Shown in pieces: positions 1-10,188 of a stretch of DNA of 64,000 nt. Numbering within the stretch: position 1 is the first letter of the stretch; each line of letters opens with the position of its first letter. Origin of the DNA: Stentor roeselii (Eukaryota; Ciliophora; Heterotrichea; Heterotrichida; Stentoridae). Made by a program: the position numbers and the translations under genes. Location of the stretch: positions 62,001 through 126,000 of the forward strand of contig RSEH01000066.1 of assembly GCA_006503475.1 (NCBI GenBank). Reading direction: 5' to 3'. Below the pieces are notes generated by a model. It was not told the origin of the DNA and searched no databases. It saw only the letters and a program-made list of their open reading frames with translations.

Positions 1-2881
1 TTACCTAATGCTCGAACTTCTTCCAGAAGCCCTTTCAATTTGCCATCAAGGTGCAGACTACTACTTCACAGTTCTCTCAAAACTTCTAGAAGACTTCCAA
101 GAAAACCACTCATTAATCCTCGAGATACTCTTAACCGAAACCTCTAAAAGTGTTCAAGACATTCTCGCTCAACAAGAAAAAGCAAGAACAAGAGGTGCCT
201 TCGTTGTAAACATTTCACTAGGACATGGCCTTGCCTGTCTTTTACATCTTTTAACAGACCTAAGCGAGAACTGGGGCCGTCATCTTTTAAACAACCAGAA
301 ACTAGCGAATTTGATAATCAGTTCTTTTTTAAACGTGCGAAAAATCCAGTTCGTGAAGAACAAAGTGATAAGCGAGAGCCAAGAATACCTAGAAAAACTT
401 TTCGATCATCTTCATATGGACTGCTCTGAAGACCAGCGACTGAATTTCTTGCAAGAATGCGTTCAAGCGCTTATCGGGATCAACAACGATGTACTCGCTC
501 AGGTCTTCCTGGTGCAGCAGATCATTCGAGTCGTTGAACCGACGAAGCCTGAACCTGTTTATTACATGAGACTTGAGAAGTCCATGACTCAAGAAGAGTT
601 TATCAGGGGAAATATTGAGAAAAATCCTTATAGCTCAACAGAAATCGGACCTTTGATGGCTGATGTCAGGAAAAGAATCTGCAAAGACCTGGAGCTCAGT
701 GACCCTGACTTGTTGGAACTGCTCGTCGCCGGGCAGATCATCAGTCCGAACTTGAAAATCCACCAGGTCTATGAAAATGTTCACTGGCCTAGTGTCAGGC
801 CTTCTAATCCTAAGTTCGTCAATAAGGCCTTGAATGACTTGAGCCCTGAAGAACTGCCTCAGATGGTCGTCACTTTTCGACTTGCTGGACTTGATGGAGA
901 AGCTACTGAAGATATTGTTGATACTCTGAGTGGAGATGATTTGAATTGTGTTGACCCTGAGCTTAAGTATAGCATCACTAAAACTTTGACTAGTGGAGCT
1001 TTTGGATTTAGACCTATGCAGTATCTGCTTGAACTGCTGAATGCGGGAAGTCAGGAACTTACAGGGTCTGTGTTGACTTTGTTGTTTTATTCTTGTCAGA
1101 TTTCAGGTAACCGTGCTGCACTTTGTCAGGTAGGAGGGGTACCTGTTTTGCTAAAGATGATGAACACCTCACAGAAAAACACAGAACAACTCCTAAAAAT
1201 TTTAGAAAAATTGATAAGCGATCCAAGTGTACAACCTTACATATCCAGCACATCTGACTCCATATCTCTAATTCTAAGTTTATTAAAAACCCATCAGTCC
1301 TCGCTGATGGAAATCAGTCCAATCCTACCATTTCTCTGCCAAAACAATTCAGAAGCCTGCAGTATACTAGTAGATTACTTCAAATCCCACATCAACATAA
1401 GCGATCTTCTTCACAGTAACTTGCCCGAAGCAGCAAGTCACATAGAAAACATGCTTGAGTCTCTTCAAGCCTCTCACAGCACCCTTCGAGACTCATTTCT
1501 AGCATCAGGGGTGACAAAGTCCTTATGCGAGGTCTTTGCAATGATTGAGGCTCATTCCCGTCCAGAAGTCACCAAATTTTTACTGAAAATTCTCAAAGGA
1601 CTCGTAAGGTCTCATTATTCCTCCCAACAACTCCTCAGTCCCAAGGTCCTTGAAAAAATATTCAAAATGAAAAACGACCCAAACGGCATCGGGCCTTGCG
1701 CTGAATGCCTCATCGAAGCAGTTCTACAAGACCGAGAAAAGGCGAACCCAGCAGTGGCAGACCTTCTTCAAATCATGACATCAAACGAAGACGAGCAACG
1801 TCGAGACAAGGCCTTAAAGAAAAAAGAAGAGATATTAAAGCAGTTCCAAATAGTGTCTACTTTTGACATGCTTTTAGAGGAAGAAGAAGGTCTGACTTGT
1901 GTGATCTGCAAGGAAGGTTACAAGCTTCGGCCAGATGACTTGCTTGGTTTTTACATTTTCGTGTCAAGTGTGCCTCAAAACACATCTCAAGGCGACCTGT
2001 TGCATGTGATGAGCCTTGTGACGCACTTCAACGCGATTCACCTTCAATGCCACAAAGAGGCTGCCCGCGCTGAGAAATCAATGCGAAAGCCGAAGACCGA
2101 GTGGGAAGGTGCAACGATTCGCAATCAACACACCAAATGTAATAACTGGTTTCCCATCTGGGGACCGCAGATACCAAAGCATGATTACGCAAGTGGCCTT
2201 CAATGGATGTTCTCCTCTTACAGCACTGTCGACAGCAGGTTCATCAATGAAGTCTATGACTTGAAACTTATCATTGAAAAATTCGCCTTTGAGGAAAGCT
2301 TCAGCAGGGAAAGTCGTGGAGGTGGCCCTGAACATAACATGCAAGCTATTCCTTATTTGATACAAATGATCTACTTTTTAATGGAAGAGGAAAAGGAACA
2401 GGCTGAAGGATTTCTTGCAGAAATCAGGGAAAGTTTAGGGAAAAGTAATGGCGGTAAACCTCAGAGTCTTTTTTTACAGCTCGTTGCTCAGATGGTTGCT
2501 GGCAATTTGAATGATTGGAAAAGTTTTAGAATTGATTGGATTAAAAGAAGCTGGATTGTTGCTAAAAGTTTTCCGAGAAGTGATGTGAAGGTAGTCGGGA
2601 TGGTCAATGGAGTTGAATGCTCAATGGAACAGAAAATGGTTTTAAGCTGCTTTAAAGCGTTTTTGATCAGTTTTAGGATTGTTGATCTTGTTTTTAATGT
2701 GCTTTTTGCAGGGAATTCTGATGTTAATGGTTGGAAAGTGTTTTTGCAAAGCGCTTCGGAAGAGATTCAGGAAAGGAGCTTGTTTATTTATGAGGATTAT
2801 AAAAGAATGACTGCCTTGCAGAGCATTCAAGATATTTTGAGTCATTTAGGGACTGAATTCAATATCAGTATGTTTAGTTAG
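1..2881 (+). CDS. UBR4: UBR4/BIG-type giant E3 ubiquitin ligase, C-terminal part (5' end outside window)
   Basis: The frame is open from the left edge (first in-window ATG at 8) to the TAG at 2879-2881, about 959 codons, so this is the 3' part of a longer gene; UBR4 proteins are near 5000 residues. The first ~620 residues are helical, armadillo-like repeats. Counting from the ATG at 8, a zinc-binding hemiRING begins at C631/C634 (CVICKEGYKL), continues through THFNAIHLQCH and NQHTKCNN, and is followed by the GGGPEHNMQAIPY segment. These match the conserved C-terminal catalytic module of animal UBR4 and plant BIG. The family ubiquitinates N-degron and aberrant proteins in the cytosol. Family assignment rests on motif recall; the upstream UBR box is not in view. 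Confidence 0.93.
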   Translation, partial: YLMLELLPEALSICHQGADYYFTVLSKLLEDFQENHSLILEILLTETSKSVQDILAQQEKARTRGAFVVNISLGHGLACLLHLLTDLSENWGRHLLNNQKLANLIISSFLNVRKIQFVKNKVISESQEYLEKLFDHLHMDCSEDQRLNFLQECVQALIGINNDVLAQVFLVQQIIRVVEPTKPEPVYYMRLEKSMTQEEFIRGNIEKNPYSSTEIGPLMADVRKRICKDLELSDPDLLELLVAGQIISPNLKIHQVYENVHWPSVRPSNPKFVNKALNDLSPEELPQMVVTFRLAGLDGEATEDIVDTLSGDDLNCVDPELKYSITKTLTSGAFGFRPMQYLLELLNAGSQELTGSVLTLLFYSCQISGNRAALCQVGGVPVLLKMMNTSQKNTEQLLKILEKLISDPSVQPYISSTSDSISLILSLLKTHQSSLMEISPILPFLCQNNSEACSILVDYFKSHINISDLLHSNLPEAASHIENMLESLQASHSTLRDSFLASGVTKSLCEVFAMIEAHSRPEVTKFLLKILKGLVRSHYSSQQLLSPKVLEKIFKMKNDPNGIGPCAECLIEAVLQDREKANPAVADLLQIMTSNEDEQRRDKALKKKEEILKQFQIVSTFDMLLEEEEGLTCVICKEGYKLRPDDLLGFYIFVSSVPQNTSQGDLLHVMSLVTHFNAIHLQCHKEAARAEKSMRKPKTEWEGATIRNQHTKCNNWFPIWGPQIPKHDYASGLQWMFSSYSTVDSRFINEVYDLKLIIEKFAFEESFSRESRGGGPEHNMQAIPYLIQMIYFLMEEEKEQAEGFLAEIRESLGKSNGGKPQSLFLQLVAQMVAGNLNDWKSFRIDWIKRSWIVAKSFPRSDVKVVGMVNGVECSMEQKMVLSCFKAFLISFRIVDLVFNVLFAGNSDVNGWKVFLQSASEEIQERSLFIYEDYKRMTALQSIQDILSHLGTEFNISMFS

Positions 2882-3236
2882 ATAATAAAATTAGCTGCGC
2901 GTTCTGTTTGAAATATTTATTCTAAACCTCATTCAAACTGAATAAGAAAAAACTGAAAATCATTCAAAACACAGAAAACAATTTATTCCCCATTAACTAT
3001 AATCCAAAACCACTTATTTACATCTTTCATCTCCTCTTCACCCGCCAATAGAAAATGGCGACAAACAATGATCATAAACTCCAATTCAAAAAAAAGCCTA
3101 TACTATTCTCCCTCATAAACCCACTCCTAATCAACCCTCCCTTCCAATCTCAAAACCCAACCCCTTAAAATCCCTTCACCCTTCCTACTCCTCCATCCTC
3201 CCTTCAAGCGGCAATCTAAGAAAAATGTCTTTATAA
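2882..3236. other. intergenic spacer, C-rich 5' flank of the GBP-like gene
   Basis: No gene or RNA recognised. The right part is strikingly G-poor on the plus strand: 3121-3180 contains no G at all. This fits the general 5'-flank composition seen across the window. Confidence 0.7.
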
Positions 3237-6200
3237 ATGGCTTCGAAAAACAAGGAACTCGACTTGTCAGATATCGTATCAACATCTGACTACACTTACA
3301 AGGAAGGCCCAATCCCTTTAATAACCCAACAAGGTTCAAAATACGAAGTTCACAAAGAAGGACTGGATTATCTGAGATCGCTTCAGTCACCAATCGCCGT
3401 GATCGGTGTTGCAGGTCTTTACCGAACGGGAAAGTCTTACCTTCTGAACCGGATAATCTTAAACCGGAAGACAGGTTTCGGCGTGGGTCCGACAGTCAAC
3501 CCCTGCACCAAAGGCATCTGGATCTGGGGCAAGCCCATCTCCGGGACCACCAGCGAAGGTGAGAAGTGTACTGTTGTCGTTTTAGACTCAGAAGGCATCG
3601 GCGCCCTGGACCAGGACTCGGACCATGACACGAGGATTTTCGCGATGGCCGTGTTGATCTCGTCTTATTTTATTTATAACTCGGTAGGCTCAATTGACGA
3701 GACTGCACTTCAGAACTTGAGTCTTGTTGTCAACTTGACTAAGCATATTCATATCAAGTCTCAACAGCATGAAGTGGATAGTGCTGACTATGCAATGTAT
3801 TTTCCTAGCTTTTTGTGGGTTGTTAGAGACTTCGCGCTTAAACTTGTCGACTCTGAAGGGGAAAGTATCACTCCGAAAGAATATCTGGAAAAAGCACTTC
3901 AACCACAAAAAGGATTTTCTGACTCGGTTGAGGATAAAAATAGAATTAGGAGACTTTTGAAAGAGTTTTTCAAGGATAGGGATTGTTGTACTTTGGTTAG
4001 GCCGACTATTAGAGAGGATCAGCTCCAGAGACTGGAAGATTTTGAGTTTGAGGACTTGAGACTGGAGTTTGTTGAACAGGTGATGTCTTTAAGGAAGAAA
4101 ATTTTAGGGAAGTTGAAAGCCAAGACCTTAAATAATAAACCCTTGAACGGTTTCATGCTTGCAACGCTAATTGAAAACTACATAACAGCCATTAATAAAG
4201 GAGCAGTGCCGACGATAGAGAACGCCTGGACTTACATCTGCAAGACTGAATGCAACAGAGCACTGCAGGACTCTCTAAACCTTTATGAAGCGACTTTAAA
4301 CGAGGCACTTTCAAGCCACTTCCCAATGGACGAGGAAGAATTGAAGCAAATCCATAAAGACTCAAAAGCTGCAGCTGAGAACCTTTTCGAAAAGCGCTCA
4401 ATCGGAGAAGAAAAAGAGTTCTTTAAAAAAGAATTGATTGAAAAGTTGAAAGGCAGTTATTCTGCTATAAAAAATGATAACGCTCTTGAATGTCAAAAGC
4501 GATGTGTGGAGTTCATCAACCAGACTTATTACTCTGTCGACCAGAAACTGAAAAATGGAGAATTTAGGAGTTTTAATGAGTATGAACGAGAATTGAGAGC
4601 TTTTGTTAAGTATTTTGATGAACATGGCCCTCAGGGGCCTGGTAGACGAGAGATCATTTTAGAATTCAGTCATAATAAGTTGTCGGTCACTTCGGATTAT
4701 TTCATCAAGTCTATTACTAATGATGCTGAAACTAAAGAATTGCTGACTGGGCAGAAACTTAATCAGCTGGAAACTGAACTTCGTGAAAGCAAAGAAGATA
4801 TACTTAGGGAAAGGACTGACTGGCAAAGAAGGATCACGGTCTCCGAAAGCGAAAGAACTGAACTTCAAGCCAAAGAGCAAAGCTTAAGGGACCAACTCCT
4901 AGTCTTAAAGCAGGAAAAAGAAAAAATGGAAAACGAACTCAGAGCAGCCGTAAAAAACGCCAAGTCTGAAACCAACTCTCAACTCGAACAAGCCAATTCC
5001 AAGGTCTGGGAATTCGAGGAAAAAATGAAAGAAATGGAGAGAAACATGCTACAGCAGCAGTCCGAGTACAAAGAAGAAAGAGCGCTCGTTGAACAGAAAA
5101 TCAAATATTTAGAAAATAACCTCGAAGAGTCTCGCAAACGAGAAAAGGAAAACATGAATGAAATCAAATCACAGAAACGAGATCACACGACTTCTTTGAA
5201 AGAACTACAGCAAAGATATGAAGTTCAACTTAAAAACTGCAATACTCGACTCGATGCGGAACTTGAAAGAGTTGCTGATCTTGAAAGGGTCATCGAGGAA
5301 AAAGAAAACACTTATGACAGAGAAAAGTCCAAATGGGAAGAAGCTGATATTAAGTTCAAGTCAACTATCGATGATCTCACTCAACAACTTGATAGCTTTA
5401 AACAGAAAATTGACAGGAAAGAAGCTGACCATAAAAAGAAAATCACTGAAAATACTAAAGATTATGATGCACAAATCGCGAAACTTAAAAAAAAAGTTGA
5501 AGAACTTGAGAAAAAGTTGAAAGATACTGAAGATAATTTAAAGAACTCTAATACTCAGTATGCAAAAGACTCAGCTATTCTTTCACAGAGACTTGAGTTT
5601 GCTGAACAAGAACTTGAAGAGACTAAAAGAAATTTAGAGGAGCAGAAAAAACAACACTCGGTCATGATGAGTAACTTGCAGAGCTCCGGACCTGGAAGTT
5701 CTGAAGATGTTGAGGTCATGGTTCAGAAACTTAGAAGTCAGTATGTTGAAGATATGAAAAAAATTGAGAGTGAAGCTGAGGTTACCAAGAATAAATTAAC
5801 TAGTCAATTGGAAACAACTCGTCAAAAACTTACAGACCTGGAGCTTAAATATAAGCTAGATGAAACTGAATGGACAGACCGTATCCGAAAACTCGAAGAA
5901 GATCAAGTAATAACAAACGAAGAAAAAACCCGTCTAAGCGAGCAGCTGACAGAATACACCCAGAACTTTACCCAAAAAGCTCAAGAAACTGAGACCAAGC
6001 TAAAGAAACGTATCCAACTTCTCGAGTCCCAACTAGAAGAAACAAAACTTCGGATGAACGAAGAGTTACAATCTTCAAACTCACGAGCCGAGAGTTCTTA
6101 CATCCAACTGAAAGAATTCTACGAGCAAGAAAAAATCCGACTGGAGACTCGAATGTCAGACGAGAAATTGCGAGCAGACAAGAAGTACTCTTCAATGTGC

Positions 6201-8153
6201 GAAGAATACGAAGACAAAATCCGAATGGACAGCGAGAACTACGAAGACGAGCTTCAAATGAAGAACGACGAGCTTCGAGAACAAGAACAGTACTACTCCG
6301 AAGAACTCGCCACCTTCAAACATCAAGCCGGCCTGAGCCAGCAGAAGATCGAAACCCTTGAAAAGTACCTCAAAGAAACCAAAGAACAACTCGAAGCCGC
6401 CCAGAAAAGTCATACTTTTTTAATTGAGCAGCTTCAGGAAAGACTCAACTCTGAAAAAAACATACTCCTTGAAAAAGTTGAAAAACTCGCAAATGAAGTC
6501 TCGGCAAAGGACCGGGAACTCACGAGTCTCACTTATAAAAAAGAACAACTGGAAAGTTCACTGGCGAGTAAGGAATCTGAACTTGAAGACTTCCGAGAGC
6601 AGTATGAAAAGGAGAAAAGTATTTTGAACTCTCGACTGGAGACTGCTAAGCAGAACTATCAGAAGATTTCTGATGAACACACCTTGAAAAAAAGCGACTT
6701 CAAAAGAGAAATCGCCTTGTCTCAACAAGAAATCGAGTTCAAGTCAAAACGCGTTGAAGACTTAGAAAAGTCCCTGCAGGACTCAGAAGAAAGATACAAT
6801 GAAGCCATTAAAAACTTAAAGGACCAGTCGGGACAGGAGTTAAGTGAAACTATTGCAAAACTCACTCAGACTAAAGAGTCTCTTGAAAGTAAACTGGAAC
6901 AAAAGCGAAGGGCTATGAAAGAACTGGAAAGTTCCTCGGCTAAGCAGATAAATTCATTGGAAAAAGAAAGGGCTGTCTTGGCTGAAAAGCTCAGTAATAT
7001 GGAATCGAAAAAAGCTGATATGGAACATCGCCTTAAACAGGAAATTGAAAATTTATCGGCTCAGCTGAAGGAGAAGAAAAACTCGGAAAATAATGATAAA
7101 ATGGGAATTCAGCTGGAAAATGAAAGACTTAAAACTTTAATACAGGAAAGTGAAAAAGAACTTAATGAAAAAACTGCAGCGTATGATAGAGAAAGGATGC
7201 TTTGGGAGAATAAGTTTAATTTCTTGATGCAGCAGAGGGAACAGGCCAAAAATGATCTTAATGATGCGCAGAAAAAGTTTGAAGCGCATTTGGAACAGGT
7301 GCAGAAGAGAGGGATGAGTGAAAAGGAGAAATTGGAAGGGGCGACTAATAGTCTTATTGCTAGTATGGAAGCTAGGTATACTGGCCAGATTAAAGATATG
7401 CAAGAAAGTCATCAAACTCAAATTACTGACCTGACAGAGCGTCTACGCAACTCCGAGAAAGAGCTTCGAAACCATCGCGAGCAACTAGAACTAGAACGTC
7501 GAGGTCGAAACATGGATTCAGGAACTCTAGAAAAGCGAGTTCAAGACCTTTTAGAAAACGAGGCAAAGCTATTATCAGAACTCGAAAAAATCAAGAAAGA
7601 CCGTGACCGTAAAATCGACGAGTTCCAAGAAAACTTCCTTCAAGAAAAAGAGCAGTTAAAGTCAAAGTTGATCGAATACGAAAAAAGAGCGAAAGACGCA
7701 GAACACCTGCGAAGTCAGCAATTCTTAGAAAACGAAAAAGAACGAGCCAAGTGGAACTCAGAGCGCGACTACCTCATCAGCAAACAACATGAAGACCAGG
7801 ACTTGATTGACAGGCTGGAGAAGAGAAAAGAGGCCTTGTTGAGGGAAAACGAGAAGCTAAGAAGTGACAAGGGCGCAAGAAGAACACCTGGAGCAGCTTT
7901 TATCAGAAGACCTGAAGGAACCACTGCTTTTAAACAAGCAGCTGTCGGCTTTTTAAACACTTCTGGAATGTCTTTTGAAGAATTTTCTCGTGAAAATGAC
8001 AGCAAGAATATGAGTGGAAGGTTCACACCTACTGGAAACTTTGGAGAAGTCAGTCCTATGCCCTCGGCTCGCAGAGGTGTTAGTCCTATCACGTCGCATG
8101 AGAGGAATAGAAGTGGAGGGACTTTCAGGTTTGAGAAAAAGGCCGACCAGTAG
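3237..8153 (+). CDS. guanylate-binding-protein-like large GTPase with very long coiled coil
   Basis: A 1638-residue protein. The N-terminal GBP-type G domain (about residues 25-290) shows P-loop GLYRTGKS (~59-67), switch-I region TVNPCTKGIWIW, DxEG motif in LDSEGIGALD (~115) and the RD motif of VVRDF (~196) that replaces the usual guanine motif in this family. A helical middle domain extends to ~500. Then roughly a thousand residues of almost uninterrupted heptad-like E/K/L/Q coiled coil follow, and a basic, Ser/Pro-rich disordered tail of ~110 residues. Animal GBPs are about 590 residues, so the extended coil is the odd part. GBP/atlastin-type proteins are dynamin-like GTPases that oligomerise on membranes; the cellular role here is unknown. 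The start lies in the TATAAATGG context shared by several genes here. Confidence 0.9.
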   Translation: MASKNKELDLSDIVSTSDYTYKEGPIPLITQQGSKYEVHKEGLDYLRSLQSPIAVIGVAGLYRTGKSYLLNRIILNRKTGFGVGPTVNPCTKGIWIWGKPISGTTSEGEKCTVVVLDSEGIGALDQDSDHDTRIFAMAVLISSYFIYNSVGSIDETALQNLSLVVNLTKHIHIKSQQHEVDSADYAMYFPSFLWVVRDFALKLVDSEGESITPKEYLEKALQPQKGFSDSVEDKNRIRRLLKEFFKDRDCCTLVRPTIREDQLQRLEDFEFEDLRLEFVEQVMSLRKKILGKLKAKTLNNKPLNGFMLATLIENYITAINKGAVPTIENAWTYICKTECNRALQDSLNLYEATLNEALSSHFPMDEEELKQIHKDSKAAAENLFEKRSIGEEKEFFKKELIEKLKGSYSAIKNDNALECQKRCVEFINQTYYSVDQKLKNGEFRSFNEYERELRAFVKYFDEHGPQGPGRREIILEFSHNKLSVTSDYFIKSITNDAETKELLTGQKLNQLETELRESKEDILRERTDWQRRITVSESERTELQAKEQSLRDQLLVLKQEKEKMENELRAAVKNAKSETNSQLEQANSKVWEFEEKMKEMERNMLQQQSEYKEERALVEQKIKYLENNLEESRKREKENMNEIKSQKRDHTTSLKELQQRYEVQLKNCNTRLDAELERVADLERVIEEKENTYDREKSKWEEADIKFKSTIDDLTQQLDSFKQKIDRKEADHKKKITENTKDYDAQIAKLKKKVEELEKKLKDTEDNLKNSNTQYAKDSAILSQRLEFAEQELEETKRNLEEQKKQHSVMMSNLQSSGPGSSEDVEVMVQKLRSQYVEDMKKIESEAEVTKNKLTSQLETTRQKLTDLELKYKLDETEWTDRIRKLEEDQVITNEEKTRLSEQLTEYTQNFTQKAQETETKLKKRIQLLESQLEETKLRMNEELQSSNSRAESSYIQLKEFYEQEKIRLETRMSDEKLRADKKYSSMCEEYEDKIRMDSENYEDELQMKNDELREQEQYYSEELATFKHQAGLSQQKIETLEKYLKETKEQLEAAQKSHTFLIEQLQERLNSEKNILLEKVEKLANEVSAKDRELTSLTYKKEQLESSLASKESELEDFREQYEKEKSILNSRLETAKQNYQKISDEHTLKKSDFKREIALSQQEIEFKSKRVEDLEKSLQDSEERYNEAIKNLKDQSGQELSETIAKLTQTKESLESKLEQKRRAMKELESSSAKQINSLEKERAVLAEKLSNMESKKADMEHRLKQEIENLSAQLKEKKNSENNDKMGIQLENERLKTLIQESEKELNEKTAAYDRERMLWENKFNFLMQQREQAKNDLNDAQKKFEAHLEQVQKRGMSEKEKLEGATNSLIASMEARYTGQIKDMQESHQTQITDLTERLRNSEKELRNHREQLELERRGRNMDSGTLEKRVQDLLENEAKLLSELEKIKKDRDRKIDEFQENFLQEKEQLKSKLIEYEKRAKDAEHLRSQQFLENEKERAKWNSERDYLISKQHEDQDLIDRLEKRKEALLRENEKLRSDKGARRTPGAAFIRRPEGTTAFKQAAVGFLNTSGMSFEEFSRENDSKNMSGRFTPTGNFGEVSPMPSARRGVSPITSHERNRSGGTFRFEKKADQ

Positions 8154-8173
8154 CTTAATTTTATTAAGACTAA

Positions 8174-9100
8174 TTAGGTATCTGGGGTTTCTATAGGGCA
8201 GGAGCAAATTTCATTAATAGTTCTCATATTTTGACATCTTCTACAGAAATAATTATAGTCTATACGAGCTGTATTCTTTTGGCCTGAAAAGGTTTTCCTG
8301 CATATTACACAATTTCTCATCTTTTCATCAAACACACAAAAGTCACAACAATGGGGGTTGCAGTTTATACTTGAAAAATAAAACCAGTCTAATGTAAAGG
8401 TTCTTTCACATCTATTGCAATATGAAAAAATTAGACCGTTGGCTATTTCTAGAGGTGTTCCGATGTACTCGAAAATGTCAAATATATCCATTTTTTCCAC
8501 GATTTTTTCAATGAACTTTAAAAGGACTTCTTGTTCAAATATCACAATTTTTACATCCTTTAATGTTCCTTCAGGTTTATATACTTTATATTGCCCGGCG
8601 AATATAATAAAAGCTTCTAAATGGTTTTTGGCTGCGTATTCTTTGCTGTAATTGAAGATACCTGTTGAGATCGATGGTAAAGCGATAGAAGAGCAGTTTC
8701 CGGTGTTGGCTTGAATGAGTGATTCTAAAATTGTTCCAATTAGCTGGTTTTCTTCATCTTCTGATGGAGTTTTGTTGTCTTTACCGGTTGGACCAACAGC
8801 GTGGATTATTCCTTTATATCGATTTGATAAATTGTGAGCTTGGGTTAATGCCACTTCTCCTTGAGGAATTCGCCCGTTTCTTTTCACCCAACTTCTGCAT
8901 TCATCATCTAGGCCTTTTCCAGCTAAATCACTGATTTTTTTTGCAAGGCCGCCGCTGTTGTCCATTAAATCATTTGCAGGATTTACTATGATTTCGGCAT
9001 CTACATTGAACATGTTTCCGTAATATATGAGTAAATTGATTTTGTTGATTGTTCCTTTGAAGACGAGATGAGGTGGAATAGCATTGATTATTTGATTCAT
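8174..9100 (-). CDS. macro-domain protein with C-terminal Cys-rich domain
   Basis: 308 residues. Residues ~15-185 form a macro domain: VNPANDLMDNSGGLAKKI is the first ADP-ribose-binding loop and LPSISTGIFNYSKEYAA the second. IIHAVGP is the core strand between them. Macro domains bind or hydrolyse ADP-ribose and related metabolites. Residues ~228-303 carry many paired cysteines (CNRC, CCDFC, CVIC, CRRC, CSC), which suggests two or three small zinc-binding knuckles I cannot assign to a named family. The ATG sits in TATAAATGA. Its TAA is 20 bp from the stop of the convergent GTPase gene. Whether it is an active hydrolase is not clear from the sequence. Confidence 0.88.
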   Translation of the reverse strand: MNQIINAIPPHLVFKGTINKINLLIYYGNMFNVDAEIIVNPANDLMDNSGGLAKKISDLAGKGLDDECRSWVKRNGRIPQGEVALTQAHNLSNRYKGIIHAVGPTGKDNKTPSEDEENQLIGTILESLIQANTGNCSSIALPSISTGIFNYSKEYAAKNHLEAFIIFAGQYKVYKPEGTLKDVKIVIFEQEVLLKFIEKIVEKMDIFDIFEYIGTPLEIANGLIFSYCNRCERTFTLDWFYFSSINCNPHCCDFCVFDEKMRNCVICRKTFSGQKNTARIDYNYFCRRCQNMRTINEICSCPIETPDT

Positions 9101-9237
9101 TTATAATGTAGATTAATCTGCTATTTAAATGATGTAATAATATAAGTGTAGCAATAGAGGTTTATTCTATCTCCCGATAATCAAGAGTTCATCAAGCCTC
9201 AAATCACTTGCAACATCTACTTAATTTAATAATCTTA

Positions 9238-10116
9238 TCAAGAAAACTGTATAATTTTCCTCTTATTCCTATGTTTCAAAGCAGGATCCATAGTCCCTCT
9301 CCTAATCTGTTCAGCAGTAGCAGCAATATCCTTATTCATTTCATTCCTTGTAAAATCACTCAGCAAAAACAACTGTCTCAGCACTTCAGATTCTTGAGTC
9401 TCATAATTTTTCAAGACACTAGCAGTCCACTGTATATTTTTTCTATAATCATCAACAAGTTTTTTCGCTTTTTCGACTTTAGGTGAGACATTCCTGAAGC
9501 TTTTCATATCTTTGCAGTCTTTATCAATTTTCCTCAAGACTTCCTCCCTAAGTCCTTTAGCATCATTACTTTTATCTAAATTTTTCTCAAAAGCGACAGT
9601 TTTCGATTTAGTTTTACTTAAAACTTTAGGACTTTCCAAGCAACTTTCTCGTTTTTTAAGCATTTTGAGTGGGTCATAGTCTTGATGGACAGTTAAAGAC
9701 TTTCGATTAACTAAAAATTTTTTCTTTTTCTTCTTTTCAGTTTTTAAAGAAGGAGTTAAATTCACGATTTTACTTCCAGTTTGAGTTTCTTTCCTGTAGT
9801 TTCTGTTAAAAACGAGAGGTTTTCGTGAAAGATACAAAGCGGAAGGGTTAAAAAAGCCGTCTTCCTTTGAAAACAGTTTTTTGTGAGGGTCAGGATAAGT
9901 GAAAACTTTCAGTTTTTGTGTTTTTTGCAGTGAAGGTTTTACTGTTTCGCTCGGAGATGAAAGTCTTGAAATAAAGTTTGTGTGTTGATGAGCGTAAATT
10001 GAATCGATTACTGAAACCCAGTTGTTTGATGGAGTACTTCGCATTGACTCGTCGGGGGTCTTCAGTGTTAAAGTTGATAAAAGGACTTCGAGTTCTGCTT
10101 GGTTTGACTTTGACAT
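9238..10116 (-). CDS. hypothetical basic protein, 292 aa
   Basis: Not recognised. The protein is rich in Lys/Ser, has a KKKKKK run near residue 135 and no membrane segment. The last ~100 residues look helical and may form a short coiled coil (KVEKAKKLVDDYRKN onward). It ends with TGA, one of the clear uses of TGA as stop in this window. It lies 72 bp upstream of the EF-hand/PH/kinase stop on the same strand side. The low-complexity, basic, disordered look would suit a cytoskeleton-associated protein, but that is a guess. Confidence 0.75.
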   Translation of the reverse strand: MSKSNQAELEVLLSTLTLKTPDESMRSTPSNNWVSVIDSIYAHQHTNFISRLSSPSETVKPSLQKTQKLKVFTYPDPHKKLFSKEDGFFNPSALYLSRKPLVFNRNYRKETQTGSKIVNLTPSLKTEKKKKKKFLVNRKSLTVHQDYDPLKMLKKRESCLESPKVLSKTKSKTVAFEKNLDKSNDAKGLREEVLRKIDKDCKDMKSFRNVSPKVEKAKKLVDDYRKNIQWTASVLKNYETQESEVLRQLFLLSDFTRNEMNKDIAATAEQIRRGTMDPALKHRNKRKIIQFS

Positions 10117-10188
10117 GATTTGTTTATTTAAAATATTGAGATTAGGGATTATTGGAGAGACTCGAGTGATCTAACCTTTACATTTACA

